Shown: piece after piece, positions 26,622 to 35,955 of the stretch
Numbering within the stretch: the stretch's first letter is position 1
Layout of the letters: each line of letters begins with the position of its first letter
Assembly: GCA_030429235.1 (NCBI GenBank)
Contig: JAUIDB010000025.1
Coordinates: forward strand, 1 to 64,000
DNA: 64,000 nucleotides
Source of the DNA: Thermoanaerobaculia bacterium
GTDB lineage: Bacteria > Acidobacteriota > Thermoanaerobaculia > Multivoradales > JAIOJS01
Direction of reading: 5' to 3'
Translations under genes and position numbers: made by a program
The notes under the pieces: model-generated
Databases searched by the model: none
What the model was told of the DNA's origin: nothing
The model's input: only the letters and a program-made list of their open reading frames with translations

Positions 26622-27362
26622 ATGGCTACCGACGCAAACAGAGTCGCGGTCTCTACCTCGCCCACGATCTTCCGAATCCGCGGCCTCGGCAAGGTCTACA
26701 GCATGGGTGAGGTCTCGGTCCACGCGCTGCGAGGGATCGACCTGACGATCGAGCAGGGGGAGTTCCTGGTCCTGCTTGGACACTCTGGCAGCGGGAAGTC
26801 GACGTTGCTCAACATCCTGGGTGGCCTCGATGTGCCCTCCGAGGGGCACGTCTTCTACCGCAGCCGTGAGATCACGGGGGCGAGCGAGAAGGAGCTGACG
26901 TTGTTCCGCCGGGAACACGTCGGTTTCGTCTTTCAGTTCTACAACCTCGTCCCGTCGCTGACCGCGGCCGAGAACGTCGAACTCGTCACCGAGATCTCGC
27001 CCGATCCCATGACCCCGGAGGAGGCGCTCGAACTGGTCGGCCTGAAGGAGCGCCGCGATCACTTCCCGGCGCAGCTGTCGGGGGGTGAGCAGCAGCGGGT
27101 GGCGATCGCTCGCGCCATCGCCAAGCGGCCCGAGGTCTTGCTCTGCGACGAACCGACGGGGGCGCTCGACATCCGTACGGGATCGCTGGTGCTTCAGGTC
27201 CTGGAGCGGGTCAACCGAGAACTCGGCACGACCCTGGCGGTGATCACCCACAACGCAGCCATCGCCGGGATGGCGCACCGGGTGGTGACGCTCAAAGATG
27301 GTCGCATCGTGGACGAGAGGCGGAACGAACGCCGCCTCTCGGTGGACGAGATCCACTGGTAA
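26622..27362 (+). CDS. ABC transporter ATP-binding protein, MacB/LolD type
   Basis: A 246-residue ATPase with Walker A (GHSGSGKST), Q-loop ([18 protein letters not shown]), ABC signature ([15 protein letters not shown]), Walker B ([13 protein letters not shown]) and H-loop (VITHN). The GALD sequence after Walker B and the FYNLVP Q-loop are typical of MacB/LolD-type exporters, which act on substrates in the outer inner-membrane leaflet or periplasm. ATG 26622 (MATDAN) is chosen over the longer ORF. The permease gene follows after 10 bases. Confidence 0.93.
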   Translation: MATDANRVAVSTSPTIFRIRGLGKVYSMGEVSVHALRGIDLTIEQGEFLVLLGHSGSGKSTLLNILGGLDVPSEGHVFYRSREITGASEKELTLFRREHVGFVFQFYNLVPSLTAAENVELVTEISPDPMTPEEALELVGLKERRDHFPAQLSGGEQQRVAIARAIAKRPEVLLCDEPTGALDIRTGSLVLQVLERVNRELGTTLAVITHNAAIAGMAHRVVTLKDGRIVDERRNERRLSVDEIHW

Positions 27363-27372
27363 GGCGCTTCAG

Positions 27373-29751
27373 ATGAGGATCCTCGCTACCCTGTCGGTGC
27401 TCGACCGCAAGCTGCTTCGCGAGCTGTGGAGGATTCGCAGCCAGGTGTTGGCGATCGCTTCGGTCATCGGCGCGGGCCTGGCCCTCTTCGTCCTGATGAT
27501 GTCGACCCTGGTGTCGCTGGAGGAGACGCGCCGGGCGTACTACGAGCGCTACCGATTCGCCGAGGTGTTTGCCCAACTGGAGAGAGCTCCCGAACGGGTG
27601 GCGGGGCAGATCGAGCAGATCCCCGGCGTCGATGTGGTGCGGACGCGGGTCGTGGTGGGGGTCAACCTCGATCTTCAGGGGTCTCGAGAGCCGGCCAGCG
27701 GGTTGATCGTCTCCATTCCCGAGATCGAGCGACCCATGCTCAACGACCTCTACCTTCGCCAAGGGCGCTACATCGAGCCACGAAGGGACGAGGTCCTGGC
27801 CAGCGAGGGGTTCGTGGAAGCCAACGGGCTGGAACCAGGCGACGCGATCACGGCAGTGATCAACGGTCGCAAGCGGACCCTGACGCTGGTCGGGGTCGCC
27901 CTGTCGCCGGAGTTCACCTACAACATCCGCCCCGGGGAGTTCCTGCCCGACGAGAAAAACTACGGCGTCTTCTGGATGGGCCGCGAATCACTGGCGGCCG
28001 CCTATGACATGCAGGGTGCTTTCAACGACGTGGTCCTCACGGTCAGTCCCGAAGCTTCGTTGGTCGAGGTCGTGGGCCGGCTCGACCGCCTCCTCGAGCC
28101 GTACGGCGGTCTCGGCGCGTTCACGCGGGCCGATCAGGCGTCCCACTGGTACCTCGAGAACGAACTCACCCAGCTGCGCTCGATGGGGACGGTGGTTCCC
28201 CTGATCTTCCTGACGGTGGCGGCCTTTCTCCTCAACATCGTGCTGACGCGGATCGTCACCGTACAGCGGCAAGAGATCGCTGCCGTCAAGGCGGTGGGCT
28301 ACTCGAACCGCGAGCTCGCGTGGCACTACATCAAATGGAGCCTGGTCGTAGCGTCGCTCGGGGTCGTGTTGGGCGTGGGGTTCGGGGCCCTACTCGGGCG
28401 GGGGATGACCGCGATGTACGTCACCTTCTTCCATTTTCCGATCCTTCTGTACCAGCTGCCGGGAGTCCTGGTGGTGCAGGCCTTTTTCATCGCGGCGGGT
28501 TCCGGGGTCCTGGGTGCTCTTACCGCTGTCAAGCGGGCTGTCGATCTGCCGCCGGCAGAGGCGATGCGTCCCGAACCGCCGCCCACCTTCCGGCAATCGT
28601 GGTTCGACCGGCTGGGTGTTCGCCGCCTGCTCTCCCAACCCACTCGGATCATTTTGCGCAATCTGCAACGGACCCCGACGCGGGCCGCCATTTCGGTGGT
28701 GGGGATCGCGGCCGGCGGCGCCTTGATGATTCTGGGGAGCTTTACCCTCGACGCTGTCAACGTGCTCATGGACTTTCAGTTCAACGTGGCGCAGCGCCAG
28801 GACCTGTCCGTCTACTTCTATCGCCCCAGCCAACACGGTGTCGTCCACGAGCTGTCGCGCCTGCCAGGAGTGGTGGAGGTCGAGCCGCTGCGCAGCGTGC
28901 GGGTCCGACTCCAGAATGGCCATCGACACCGCAACACGGGGATGGACGGCGTAGCGGCCGACGCTCGGCTCCAGCGTATGGTCGATCTCGAGAGCGGACC
29001 GATCACGATCCCTCCCGAGGGAGTCGTGCTGTCGCGGGTCCTGGCCGACGTGTTGCGGCTCGCACCGGGTGACCGAGTGGAAGTTCAGGTACTCGAGGGA
29101 AGGCGGACTCGAGGAACGCTGGTGGTCACGAAGGTGATCGACGACCTGATGGGAACTGCGGCCTACATGGACTCGGAGGCCCTCCATCGCTTTCTGGAGG
29201 AGGGGCCGAACGCCTCTGGGGCCCTCCTACGGGTCGATCCGGTCGCCGCCGAGTCCTTGTATCAGCGCCTGAAGGGGATGCCGAACGTCTCGGCGGTGGT
29301 CCGGAAGCAGGCGGCCATCGACAGCTTCGATCAGGCGATGGGGGAGACGATGGGAACGGTTCGGGCCATCAACGTGCTCTTCGCCGTGATCATCGGCTTC
29401 GGCGTGGTGTACAACGCCGCTCGGATCTCGCTGTCGGAGCGGGGAAGAGAGCTCGCGACGCTGCGCGTCATCGGGTTTCGTCGTTCCGAGATCTCGTACA
29501 TCTTGCTGGGGGAGATCGCAGCGCTCACGGTCGTGGCGCTTCCACTCTCCCTCGTTGCGGGATATCTGTTGGCTCGGGCCACCGCTGACGGTCTGTCGAC
29601 CGAGGCCTTCCGGATTCCCTTGATCGTCTCTCCACGAACCTACTTCTTCGCCGGCGCGGTGGTGGTCCTCTCCACCGTTCTCTCTAGCATCATCGTACGG
29701 CGGCGCCTCGATCACCTCGACCTGGTCGCCGTGCTCAAGACCCGGGAGTAG
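27373..29751 (+). CDS. ABC transporter permease with two FtsX domains
   Basis: A 792-residue membrane protein starting at ATG 27373. It has an N-terminal transmembrane helix ([19 protein letters not shown]), a periplasmic MacB_PCD-like domain, an FtsX domain around residues 280-400, a second helix plus periplasmic domain, and a second FtsX domain near the C-terminus ([20 protein letters not shown] to [20 protein letters not shown]). It is thus a tandem version of the FtsX half-transporter. It lies between the ATPase and a membrane fusion protein, forming a mechanotransmission-type exporter. Substrate unknown. Confidence 0.92.
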   Translation: MRILATLSVLDRKLLRELWRIRSQVLAIASVIGAGLALFVLMMSTLVSLEETRRAYYERYRFAEVFAQLERAPERVAGQIEQIPGVDVVRTRVVVGVNLDLQGSREPASGLIVSIPEIERPMLNDLYLRQGRYIEPRRDEVLASEGFVEANGLEPGDAITAVINGRKRTLTLVGVALSPEFTYNIRPGEFLPDEKNYGVFWMGRESLAAAYDMQGAFNDVVLTVSPEASLVEVVGRLDRLLEPYGGLGAFTRADQASHWYLENELTQLRSMGTVVPLIFLTVAAFLLNIVLTRIVTVQRQEIAAVKAVGYSNRELAWHYIKWSLVVASLGVVLGVGFGALLGRGMTAMYVTFFHFPILLYQLPGVLVVQAFFIAAGSGVLGALTAVKRAVDLPPAEAMRPEPPPTFRQSWFDRLGVRRLLSQPTRIILRNLQRTPTRAAISVVGIAAGGALMILGSFTLDAVNVLMDFQFNVAQRQDLSVYFYRPSQHGVVHELSRLPGVVEVEPLRSVRVRLQNGHRHRNTGMDGVAADARLQRMVDLESGPITIPPEGVVLSRVLADVLRLAPGDRVEVQVLEGRRTRGTLVVTKVIDDLMGTAAYMDSEALHRFLEEGPNASGALLRVDPVAAESLYQRLKGMPNVSAVVRKQAAIDSFDQAMGETMGTVRAINVLFAVIIGFGVVYNAARISLSERGRELATLRVIGFRRSEISYILLGEIAALTVVALPLSLVAGYLLARATADGLSTEAFRIPLIVSPRTYFFAGAVVVLSTVLSSIIVRRRLDHLDLVAVLKTRE

Positions 29752-29755
29752 TCCC

Positions 29756-30964
29756 ATGGCCGATCACACAAGACGTCGTTGGTTCTGGCTGGCGGGAGCA
29801 GTCCTCGTTCTCGCTGCCGTTGCCTTCACCCTGGCTCCCAAGCCGGTTCCCTCCGACTACGTCGAAGTCGTTCGCGGACCGATGCAGGTCTCCCTCGACC
29901 ACGAGGGCAAGACTCGAGTTCACGATCGTTTCGCCATCACTGCGCCCTTCGCAGGTCGCATCGCTCGGATCGAGCTCGAACCGGGTGATACCGTCGTGGC
30001 GGGGGAGACCGTACTGGCGACGCTCTGGCCCAACGCTTCCGCGCTGCTGGATCCGACCCGACACGCCGAAGCGGCCGCCGCGGTGAGAGCGGATCGCGCA
30101 CGGCTGAAGGCGGCGGCGGCGGAGCGAGATCGAGCGAGCGCCTCCCATGAACTCGCGGTCTCGGAGCTGCGGCGCTCGCAAGGTCTCGTCGCCAGCGGCG
30201 TTCTGTCGGAACTCGAGGCCGAACGGGCTTCTACCTTGGCCACACGAAGTGCCGCCGAGCTGGAAGCGGCCGAATCCGCCGTGGCCACCGCCCGTTTCCA
30301 ACTCGAGGCTAGCGAAGCGCGGCTTCGCGCCGGCACGAGTGGTTTCGACCCCCGGGATCAGGCAGGGGTCGAGATCCGCTCGCCGATCGACGGCGTGGTC
30401 CTTCGTCGCGCTCACCAGAGTGAGGTGGCGGTCGCCGCGGGGGAGCTGCTGCTCGAAGTGGGTGATCCGTCGGATCTCGAGGTCGTCGCGGACTACCTCT
30501 CCAACGATGCGGTGAAGATCACCTCGGGCATGCCCACGGTGATCGTGCAGTGGGGGGGCGGAGCGGAGATCGCAGGGCGAGTGCGGAGGGTCGATCCCGC
30601 CGGGTTTCTCAAGGTCTCGGCCCTGGGGGTGGAGGAGCAGCGAGTCAACGTGGTTGTCGACCTGGAGACACCCTACGAGGCCTGGAAGGCGCTCGGGGAC
30701 GAGTACCGGGTCGAGGTGAAGGTCGTCACCTGGCGGGCCGACGATGTGTTGATCGTTCCGACCAACGCCCTGTTTCGGCACCAGGGAGGCTGGGCGGTCT
30801 TCGTGGCGGATGCGGGCACAGCCCGTTTGCGGCCGGTCGAGATCGGTCAACGGAACTCGATCCAGGCCGAAGTGCTCGACGGCCTGGCCGCGGGAGAGAT
30901 CGTGCTAGCGCACCCGTCCGAGGCAGTGGAGGATGGAGTCTCGGTGGCTTCGCGCACCGGTTGA
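29756..30964 (+). CDS. HlyD-type membrane fusion protein of the ABC exporter
   Basis: A 402-residue adaptor with one N-terminal membrane anchor (WFWLAGAVLVLAAVAFTLA), a split biotinyl-lipoyl domain (FAITAPFAGRIARIELEPGD and VEIRSPIDGVVLRRAHQSEV), a long coiled-coil hairpin between them rich in Ala, Glu and Arg, and C-terminal beta domains. GGGAG lies 6 bases before the ATG and only four bases separate it from the permease stop. It completes an ATPase-permease-adaptor operon like MacAB; an outer-membrane channel is not encoded in this operon. Confidence 0.9.
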   Translation: MADHTRRRWFWLAGAVLVLAAVAFTLAPKPVPSDYVEVVRGPMQVSLDHEGKTRVHDRFAITAPFAGRIARIELEPGDTVVAGETVLATLWPNASALLDPTRHAEAAAAVRADRARLKAAAAERDRASASHELAVSELRRSQGLVASGVLSELEAERASTLATRSAAELEAAESAVATARFQLEASEARLRAGTSGFDPRDQAGVEIRSPIDGVVLRRAHQSEVAVAAGELLLEVGDPSDLEVVADYLSNDAVKITSGMPTVIVQWGGGAEIAGRVRRVDPAGFLKVSALGVEEQRVNVVVDLETPYEAWKALGDEYRVEVKVVTWRADDVLIVPTNALFRHQGGWAVFVADAGTARLRPVEIGQRNSIQAEVLDGLAAGEIVLAHPSEAVEDGVSVASRTG

Positions 30965-31021
30965 ACGGCGCGCCGGCGCCAAAGCCTGGTTTGGAGCGCT
31001 GGCGAAGCGTCGTCTCGGTGC

Positions 31022-31033
31022 TAACCTGCGGCC
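31022..31033 (+). promoter_or_regulatory. Possible leaderless promoter -10 (TAACCT)
   Basis: TAACCT stands 6 bases before the ATG of the MDMPI-like gene and no ribosome-binding site is present. Confidence 0.35.
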
Positions 31034-31909
31034 ATGGCGGAACTGGTCCCACTGGAGAGGCTCTTGGTAGCCGATCTCTTTCCGGCCCTCGGACGGCGGC
31101 TGGTCGACCTCTTGCGCTCGCTCGATGCGGACGACTGGCACCGGCCAACTCTGTGTGCCGGTTGGACCGTGCGGGACCTGGCAGCTCATCTGCTCGATTC
31201 GGCGTGTCGCCGAGTTTCGGTCGAACGAGACGGCTGGCTGCCCGAGCCGGACGTGGAGATCGACAGCTACCGGGGACTCGTGGCCTATCTCGATCGCCTC
31301 AATGCGCAGTGGGTCACGGCGGCGCGCAGGGTCTCCCCGAGGTTGCTGACCGACACACTGGCGGCGATTGAGCCGCAGTTGGCCGAGGTGCTCCGCGAGA
31401 AGGATCCCGAAACGCTGGCGACCTTTCCGGTGACCTGGGCGGGTGAGGAGGCGTCGCGGGCCTGGTTCGACGTGGCGCGCGAGTTGACGGAGCGCTGGCA
31501 CCACCAACAGCAGATCCGCGAAGCGGTCGGTGCTCCTGGCCTGGACGACCCTCGATTCGTCGCGCCCGTGTTGGAGACCTTCCTTCGGGTCTTGCCCCAC
31601 CACTACCGAGAGGTGGAGGCCGCTCGGGGCACCACCCTGGCGATCCGAATCGTCGGTGAGACGACGTACCGATACACATTGCGTTCAGGCGCTGCGGAGC
31701 CAGTGGATTCGGGGAGCGGGTCGGGCCGGTGGCGGCTCTACCGGGGGTGGCCGGAGGAGCCGACGAGTGCGATCGGGTTGGACCAGCGCTCGGCGTGGCT
31801 CCTGTTGACCAAGGGGGCCGATCCGGAAGAGATCTGGGGTCGCGCCCAACGGTCGGGAGACCGGACCCTGGCGCGGCCCTACTTCGATGCCGTAGCCGTG
31901 ATGGCCTAG
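31034..31909 (+). CDS. Maleylpyruvate isomerase N-terminal-domain (DinB-like) protein
   Basis: A 291-residue soluble protein of the MDMPI_N/DinB superfamily. The N-terminal four-helix bundle shows DWHRPTLCAGWTVRDLAAHL with the metal-ligand histidine, and a later helix contributes ERWHHQQQIREAVG. The C-terminal half is a smaller mixed domain that includes the phrase AWLLLTKGADPEE. Members act as thiol-dependent metal enzymes, but the substrate here is unknown. It follows the exporter operon after 69 bases yet appears to have its own promoter. Family call by motif only. Confidence 0.75.
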   Translation: MAELVPLERLLVADLFPALGRRLVDLLRSLDADDWHRPTLCAGWTVRDLAAHLLDSACRRVSVERDGWLPEPDVEIDSYRGLVAYLDRLNAQWVTAARRVSPRLLTDTLAAIEPQLAEVLREKDPETLATFPVTWAGEEASRAWFDVARELTERWHHQQQIREAVGAPGLDDPRFVAPVLETFLRVLPHHYREVEAARGTTLAIRIVGETTYRYTLRSGAAEPVDSGSGSGRWRLYRGWPEEPTSAIGLDQRSAWLLLTKGADPEEIWGRAQRSGDRTLARPYFDAVAVMA

Positions 31910-32016
31910 GGTCCCGCGCCGAGGTCCGGCGCACTTCACCTGTCAGTGGCGGCGCAGCCTGTTGGTCCGAGACCGACGCCCGCCAAGCCCAACCAGCGGC
32001 CTTCCTGGGCACTCGT

Positions 32017-33006
32017 TCAGCCGGGCAGCGACCAGTCGGTGTGGGCGCGACGGTTCTTGACCAGCCAGCCCCAGAGCATCTTGCGGTAGTGGAGGTTGCG
32101 CATGCCTTTGGCGGCGAAGAAGGGCTGCAGGGCCTGGTTTAGCTCCTTGAGGCGGTAGAAGGGGACCCGTTGGTAGTAGTGGTGCTCGATGTGGAAGTTG
32201 GACCACAAGAAGACGAAATGCCAGAAACGGTTGCCGTTGACCAGGCTGCTCCACTTGGCGGGGTCGCTGGGGTCGATATCGAAGTGCTGGCCGAGCCGGT
32301 TCAGCACGAACATCGGGGGAAAGCAGAAGAAGAGGGGGATCAGTTGGACGCGGGCGGCCAGCCAGAAGCCGCCCAGCCAGAGCAGCAGCGAGAGGAGTGC
32401 TAGATGGGCGAGCACGTTGCCGAGGCGTTCTCGACGGATGGTGCGTTGCTCCTCGACCGGATACCGCCTGGCCTCCTGGGAGGCAGCTCGGGCGTAGACG
32501 AAGAAGAGATAGGGGGTCATGTAGAGCAGCTTCAGCCAACGAGCGTTGCGTTTCGGCGTGAGGTGGGCGCGCTTGGGATCGTCGTGGTCATCGCCGAGTT
32601 CGTTGTGGTGATCGATGTGCCAGTGCGCGAACTGGGTGGCCGAGATCCCACTCGGAAAGGCGTAGAGCAGACCCAGCAGGCGCTCGAGCCGCGGCCGACT
32701 CTTGGCGAAGATGCTCTTGTGGACCTGCTCGTGGAGGAGGACTACGAAGCCGAGGATGTTCCCTCCCTGGAGCAGGGCCGCGAACGGCCAGAACCAGGGC
32801 CAGCGGGTCTGCGCCAGCGCGGCGATGCAGAGGGTGACGACGACCAGGTGTCGTGCGACCACCGCGAAGTGACGCCAACCCTGCACCCGGTGGAGGTCGC
32901 GGAGTTCTTCTCGCGGAATCACCGCGGCCAGATCCTGTTTGAGAGTGCCGAGGTTCCGGTAGTAGAAGCGGGTCTTCGGTCGGGCGTTGGGTTCGGTGGT
33001 GGCCAT
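32017..33006 (-). CDS. Membrane fatty acid desaturase
   Basis: A 329-residue integral membrane di-iron protein with the three histidine boxes of acyl-lipid desaturases: HEQVHKS, HWHIDHHNE and HIEHHYY. Hydrophobic segments around residues 45-90 and 200-240 place the active site at the cytoplasmic face of the inner membrane. AGGAG lies 6 bases upstream of ATG 33006, so the longer ORF to 33099 is rejected. It would introduce double bonds into fatty acyl chains or modify carotenoid-like lipids; regiospecificity cannot be deduced. No electron-donor gene is adjacent. Confidence 0.88.
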   Translation of the reverse strand: MATTEPNARPKTRFYYRNLGTLKQDLAAVIPREELRDLHRVQGWRHFAVVARHLVVVTLCIAALAQTRWPWFWPFAALLQGGNILGFVVLLHEQVHKSIFAKSRPRLERLLGLLYAFPSGISATQFAHWHIDHHNELGDDHDDPKRAHLTPKRNARWLKLLYMTPYLFFVYARAASQEARRYPVEEQRTIRRERLGNVLAHLALLSLLLWLGGFWLAARVQLIPLFFCFPPMFVLNRLGQHFDIDPSDPAKWSSLVNGNRFWHFVFLWSNFHIEHHYYQRVPFYRLKELNQALQPFFAAKGMRNLHYRKMLWGWLVKNRRAHTDWSLPG

Positions 33007-33158
33007 CGGGTCTCCTAGGTGCCAGTGACCGCCGAGTCCGAGAACAAGCGACGGCGCGCGGTGGTTCAACCTAGCGGCATGGTGTCGAGAACTGACCACC
33101 CCCTCGGGTAGGGCAGACGCACAACGCTGCTCTCGATCGGATGTCGTTGGGATCGTGG

Positions 33159-34100
33159 CTAGGAGCCAGAGTCCGGTGTCGCGGCTTCGGGCCCTTCTCC
33201 GTTGGTCGCTCCCCCGGGGTGCACGATCGTGACGGACTGCTCACGTACGTGCGAAGGAGGTCCGGCCGGAGCAACCAGGTGACGGGCGAACTCGAGGGCC
33301 AGGTCCGAGGCTACGATGTCGAGGCCGAGATCCTCCGGTAGGTCGAGATCGATGACCACGCGGGGGTAGCCGACGACCTGGAGGATCGCTCCCAACGAGG
33401 GCTGCTGTGTTTCTGGTCCCTCCGAGAGTTCGATCCGGAGGGTTCCGTGGAGTGGACCTTCGACCTCCTGCTGCAGGAGATGGGGGATCCGGTCGGCCAT
33501 CAGACGGATTCGTTGGTGAAGCCCCGGGTCCCGGTAGGGAGCAACCTCGACGGCGAAACGGGCGATCTCCCGCTCGGCGACCGGGGAAGTGGGAGGGTCG
33601 AGCGATGTCTGCGGCGACTCGCCGGCGAGTGCCAACCACACTGCGCAGCCGACCAGGGCGGTGGCGAACGGCAGCGCCAGCCCGGGCCGTATCCACGATC
33701 TGGAGTCACCTTGCCCGTCGGCGTTGGCCTCTCGAGCTGGAAGGGTCCTACTCGGTTCGCTGCGCACCTCGGGTAGAAACCGGAAGCCGAGTCGGGGAAC
33801 GGTTTCGATGAAGGTCGGGTTGCGAGCCTCGTCGCCCAGGGCCTCGCGGAGCTTCCGAATACAGTGCGCCAGCCCCTGGTCGAACTCGACCACTCGTTCG
33901 GGCCAGAGGTGATCCCGAATCTCCTCGCGCGTGACCAGGCGCCCAGCCGAGCCGAGAAGTAGGAGGAGAAGTTGCAGTGGTTGGGGGGCGAGGTGGACCG
34001 ACGAAGTTCCCCGGTAGAGACGCATCGCCTCGCAGTCGAGGCTAAAACCGGCGAAGTACAGCCGTTCACCTCTGCGGGGCGGTTCTGGGAATGCACTCAT
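33159..34100 (-). CDS. ToxR/CadC-like membrane-anchored winged-helix regulator
   Basis: A 313-residue protein with an N-terminal OmpR/PhoB-type winged-helix DNA-binding domain (LAPQPLQLLLLLLGSAGRLV, TREEIRDHLWP, FDQGLAHCIRKLREALGD, FIETVPRLGFRFL), a single transmembrane segment around residues 143-160 (LALPFATALVGCAVWLALAG) and a periplasmic C-terminal domain of about 150 residues. This is the ToxR/CadC architecture, in which an envelope signal controls transcription from the membrane. It is divergent from the trypsin-like protease gene with 128 bases between starts, so the protease is a natural candidate target. Confidence 0.85.
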   Translation of the reverse strand: MSAFPEPPRRGERLYFAGFSLDCEAMRLYRGTSSVHLAPQPLQLLLLLLGSAGRLVTREEIRDHLWPERVVEFDQGLAHCIRKLREALGDEARNPTFIETVPRLGFRFLPEVRSEPSRTLPAREANADGQGDSRSWIRPGLALPFATALVGCAVWLALAGESPQTSLDPPTSPVAEREIARFAVEVAPYRDPGLHQRIRLMADRIPHLLQQEVEGPLHGTLRIELSEGPETQQPSLGAILQVVGYPRVVIDLDLPEDLGLDIVASDLALEFARHLVAPAGPPSHVREQSVTIVHPGGATNGEGPEAATPDSGS

Positions 34101-34228
34101 GTTCTGCTCATGGTTTGCTCATCGGAGGCGGGCGAGCGACCCGATAGCGTGGCCGTGCCCTGGCCTGCCAGGCCGAGAAGGCTCGGTTCGGCCCCTCCAC
34201 TGTAGCAAGCAACTCGAAAGGACTCACC

Positions 34229-35353
34229 ATGTCGAAGGCGATTCTCGGTCTCCTCCTTTTCCTCCTAGCCGTATCCGAAGCCCAAGCCATCATTCGCCGC
34301 CACGATGTGGCGGATGCCCGACTCCTAGAGCTGGCACAGCGATTTCCCGCCGTGGGCAAAGTCTCGGAGATGGGAGACGGGACGCTGATTGACCCGGAGT
34401 GGGTTCTAACTGCGGCACACGTGGCTGATGCAGCCCTGCGCCTCGATCAGCCCTACTACGAGATTGGCGGTCGCCAGGTGCCGATCTCCGCAGGGTTCGT
34501 GCACCCGGATTGGAGGTCGAATCGAGCTCGCGACCTCGGGCTGCTTCGCCTTGCCGCACCGGTCGCCGAGGTCGAGCCGCTGACGCTGGGTGAGGAGCGG
34601 CCCGAGGTCGGAACGGTCCTGCTGTTGGTCGGCCACGGGGAGCAGGGCGTGGGCAACGACCGCCTCCGAACCGAGGATGGCCGCCGTCGCGGGGGAAGCA
34701 ATCGAGTCGCGCGGCTGACGTCTGATTCAATCGTCTTTGTCTTCGATGGACCCGCCAACGACGAGGTGACCGATCTCGAAGTGACCCCAGGGGCCGGCGA
34801 CAGCGGGGGACCGGCGCTCATGGCATTCGAGGGAACCTATCGAGTGCTGGGGGTGAGTTCAGCGGGATCAGATGGGGAAGACGGTCCCGGCTCGTACGGC
34901 GCCGAAGACTACTTCGTGCGGGTGGATCAAACACTGGACTGGATTCGGAAGGTACAGGAGGGCGGGGTAGATCCCACCGAACCGGGTCAGGGCGGAGGGA
35001 TTTCGACCGAGCCCTCGCCTCCGGTCTCCCGCGAGGACCTTCGGCAGCATCCGGCCGGGGCCCGGTTGGTCGAACTCCTGCAGGCGATCGATGACCCATC
35101 GATCGATCTCGAGACCTTGGTGAGCAGGCTTTTCGCTCCCGCTTCGGGTCCGACCTCGTTGGAGCGGAGGATCCGCGGTCTCGAAGGCCTTCGCGTTCGC
35201 TTCGCGCAGGGGCGGGTTCTTTCGGTGCTACGTCGTGAACCCGATCAGATCGACGTTCTGGTCGAGGTGCGCGGGGAGAGGCTCGTCCTCGGGGTCAAGG
35301 TCGAGCCAACCGCGAGCCGTCGAATCGTGGCCGTGTTCGATGGCGAACTCTAG
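34229..35353 (+). CDS. Secreted trypsin-like (S1) serine protease with C-terminal extension
   Basis: A 374-residue exported protease with signal peptide (AILGLLLFLLAVSEAQA). The triad is H64 in WVLTAAHVAD, D102 in ARDLGLLRL and S192 in GDSGGPAL, so the enzyme looks catalytically complete. Residues about 250-374 form an extra domain after a Gly/Pro-rich linker, beta-rich toward the end, of unknown role. AAAGGA lies just upstream of the ATG. It is divergent from a ToxR-like regulator that may control it. Substrates unknown. Confidence 0.88.
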   Translation: MSKAILGLLLFLLAVSEAQAIIRRHDVADARLLELAQRFPAVGKVSEMGDGTLIDPEWVLTAAHVADAALRLDQPYYEIGGRQVPISAGFVHPDWRSNRARDLGLLRLAAPVAEVEPLTLGEERPEVGTVLLLVGHGEQGVGNDRLRTEDGRRRGGSNRVARLTSDSIVFVFDGPANDEVTDLEVTPGAGDSGGPALMAFEGTYRVLGVSSAGSDGEDGPGSYGAEDYFVRVDQTLDWIRKVQEGGVDPTEPGQGGGISTEPSPPVSREDLRQHPAGARLVELLQAIDDPSIDLETLVSRLFAPASGPTSLERRIRGLEGLRVRFAQGRVLSVLRREPDQIDVLVEVRGERLVLGVKVEPTASRRIVAVFDGEL

Positions 35354-35385
35354 GGCTTCTCCGGGGGCTCCTACCCGGTGGCGGC

Positions 35386-35658
35386 CTACTCGGCGGTCGT
35401 CGGATCCAGGGTGGACACGATGCGTGTCACCGAACGGATGGGCAGACTCGCCATTTTGGCGTGGACATGGATCAGGGCCTCGTCGGGAGCGATATAGACC
35501 GAGTAGATCTTGTTGTCGGTGACGTAGCTGTGGACCCACTGGATCTTCGGGCCCATCTCGGCGAGGACGCTGACCGATTTCTTGGCCATCTTCTTCAGCA
35601 CCACCGGGGTGAGGTTCCCGGCGCCGGGAATGTCTCGCTCGATTAGGAACTTCGGCAT
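35386..35658 (-). CDS. DUF4242-type small protein
   Basis: A 90-residue soluble protein starting MPKFLIERDIPGAGNLTP and containing WVHSYVTDNKIYSVYIAPD, the pattern of DUF4242 (ferredoxin-like fold, often called a nickel-binding or SCO4226-type protein). A metal-binding role is suggested for relatives but is not demonstrable here. It ends convergently with the protease gene, and GGAG stands about 6 bases before the ATG. Confidence 0.78.
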   Translation of the reverse strand: MPKFLIERDIPGAGNLTPVVLKKMAKKSVSVLAEMGPKIQWVHSYVTDNKIYSVYIAPDEALIHVHAKMASLPIRSVTRIVSTLDPTTAE

Positions 35659-35955
35659 GCGCGCTTCTCCTTGGCTGGCTGGTACTTCGCTATTCTGTCA
35701 TCGCGGGGGACTCGAGGGGAGCCGCTCTCGAACTCGCGGGATCGGCCGCCGCTAGGACCATGCTTCGGTGCGGTTCGTGCAAACACCCAGGTCGAGCAGT
35801 TCTGGCGCCGCTACGCCGGGCCTGATTGGAGCAGGCGTCAAGGCGTGAACGGAAGGTCTCCAGGGACCTTCAGTCGCGGCCCCGGTTGGAGGCACCATGG
35901 TACGCTTCCGCACTCCTTCTCGACCGCTCGGAATCTGCTGTGAGGATCCTCTCCC

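Noticed and set aside
25707-27356. 549-residue ORF on the minus strand
   Set aside because: Only the last 238 codons are a HAD phosphatase. The upstream part is antisense to the ABC ATPase and has no motifs; ATG 26423 is the natural start.
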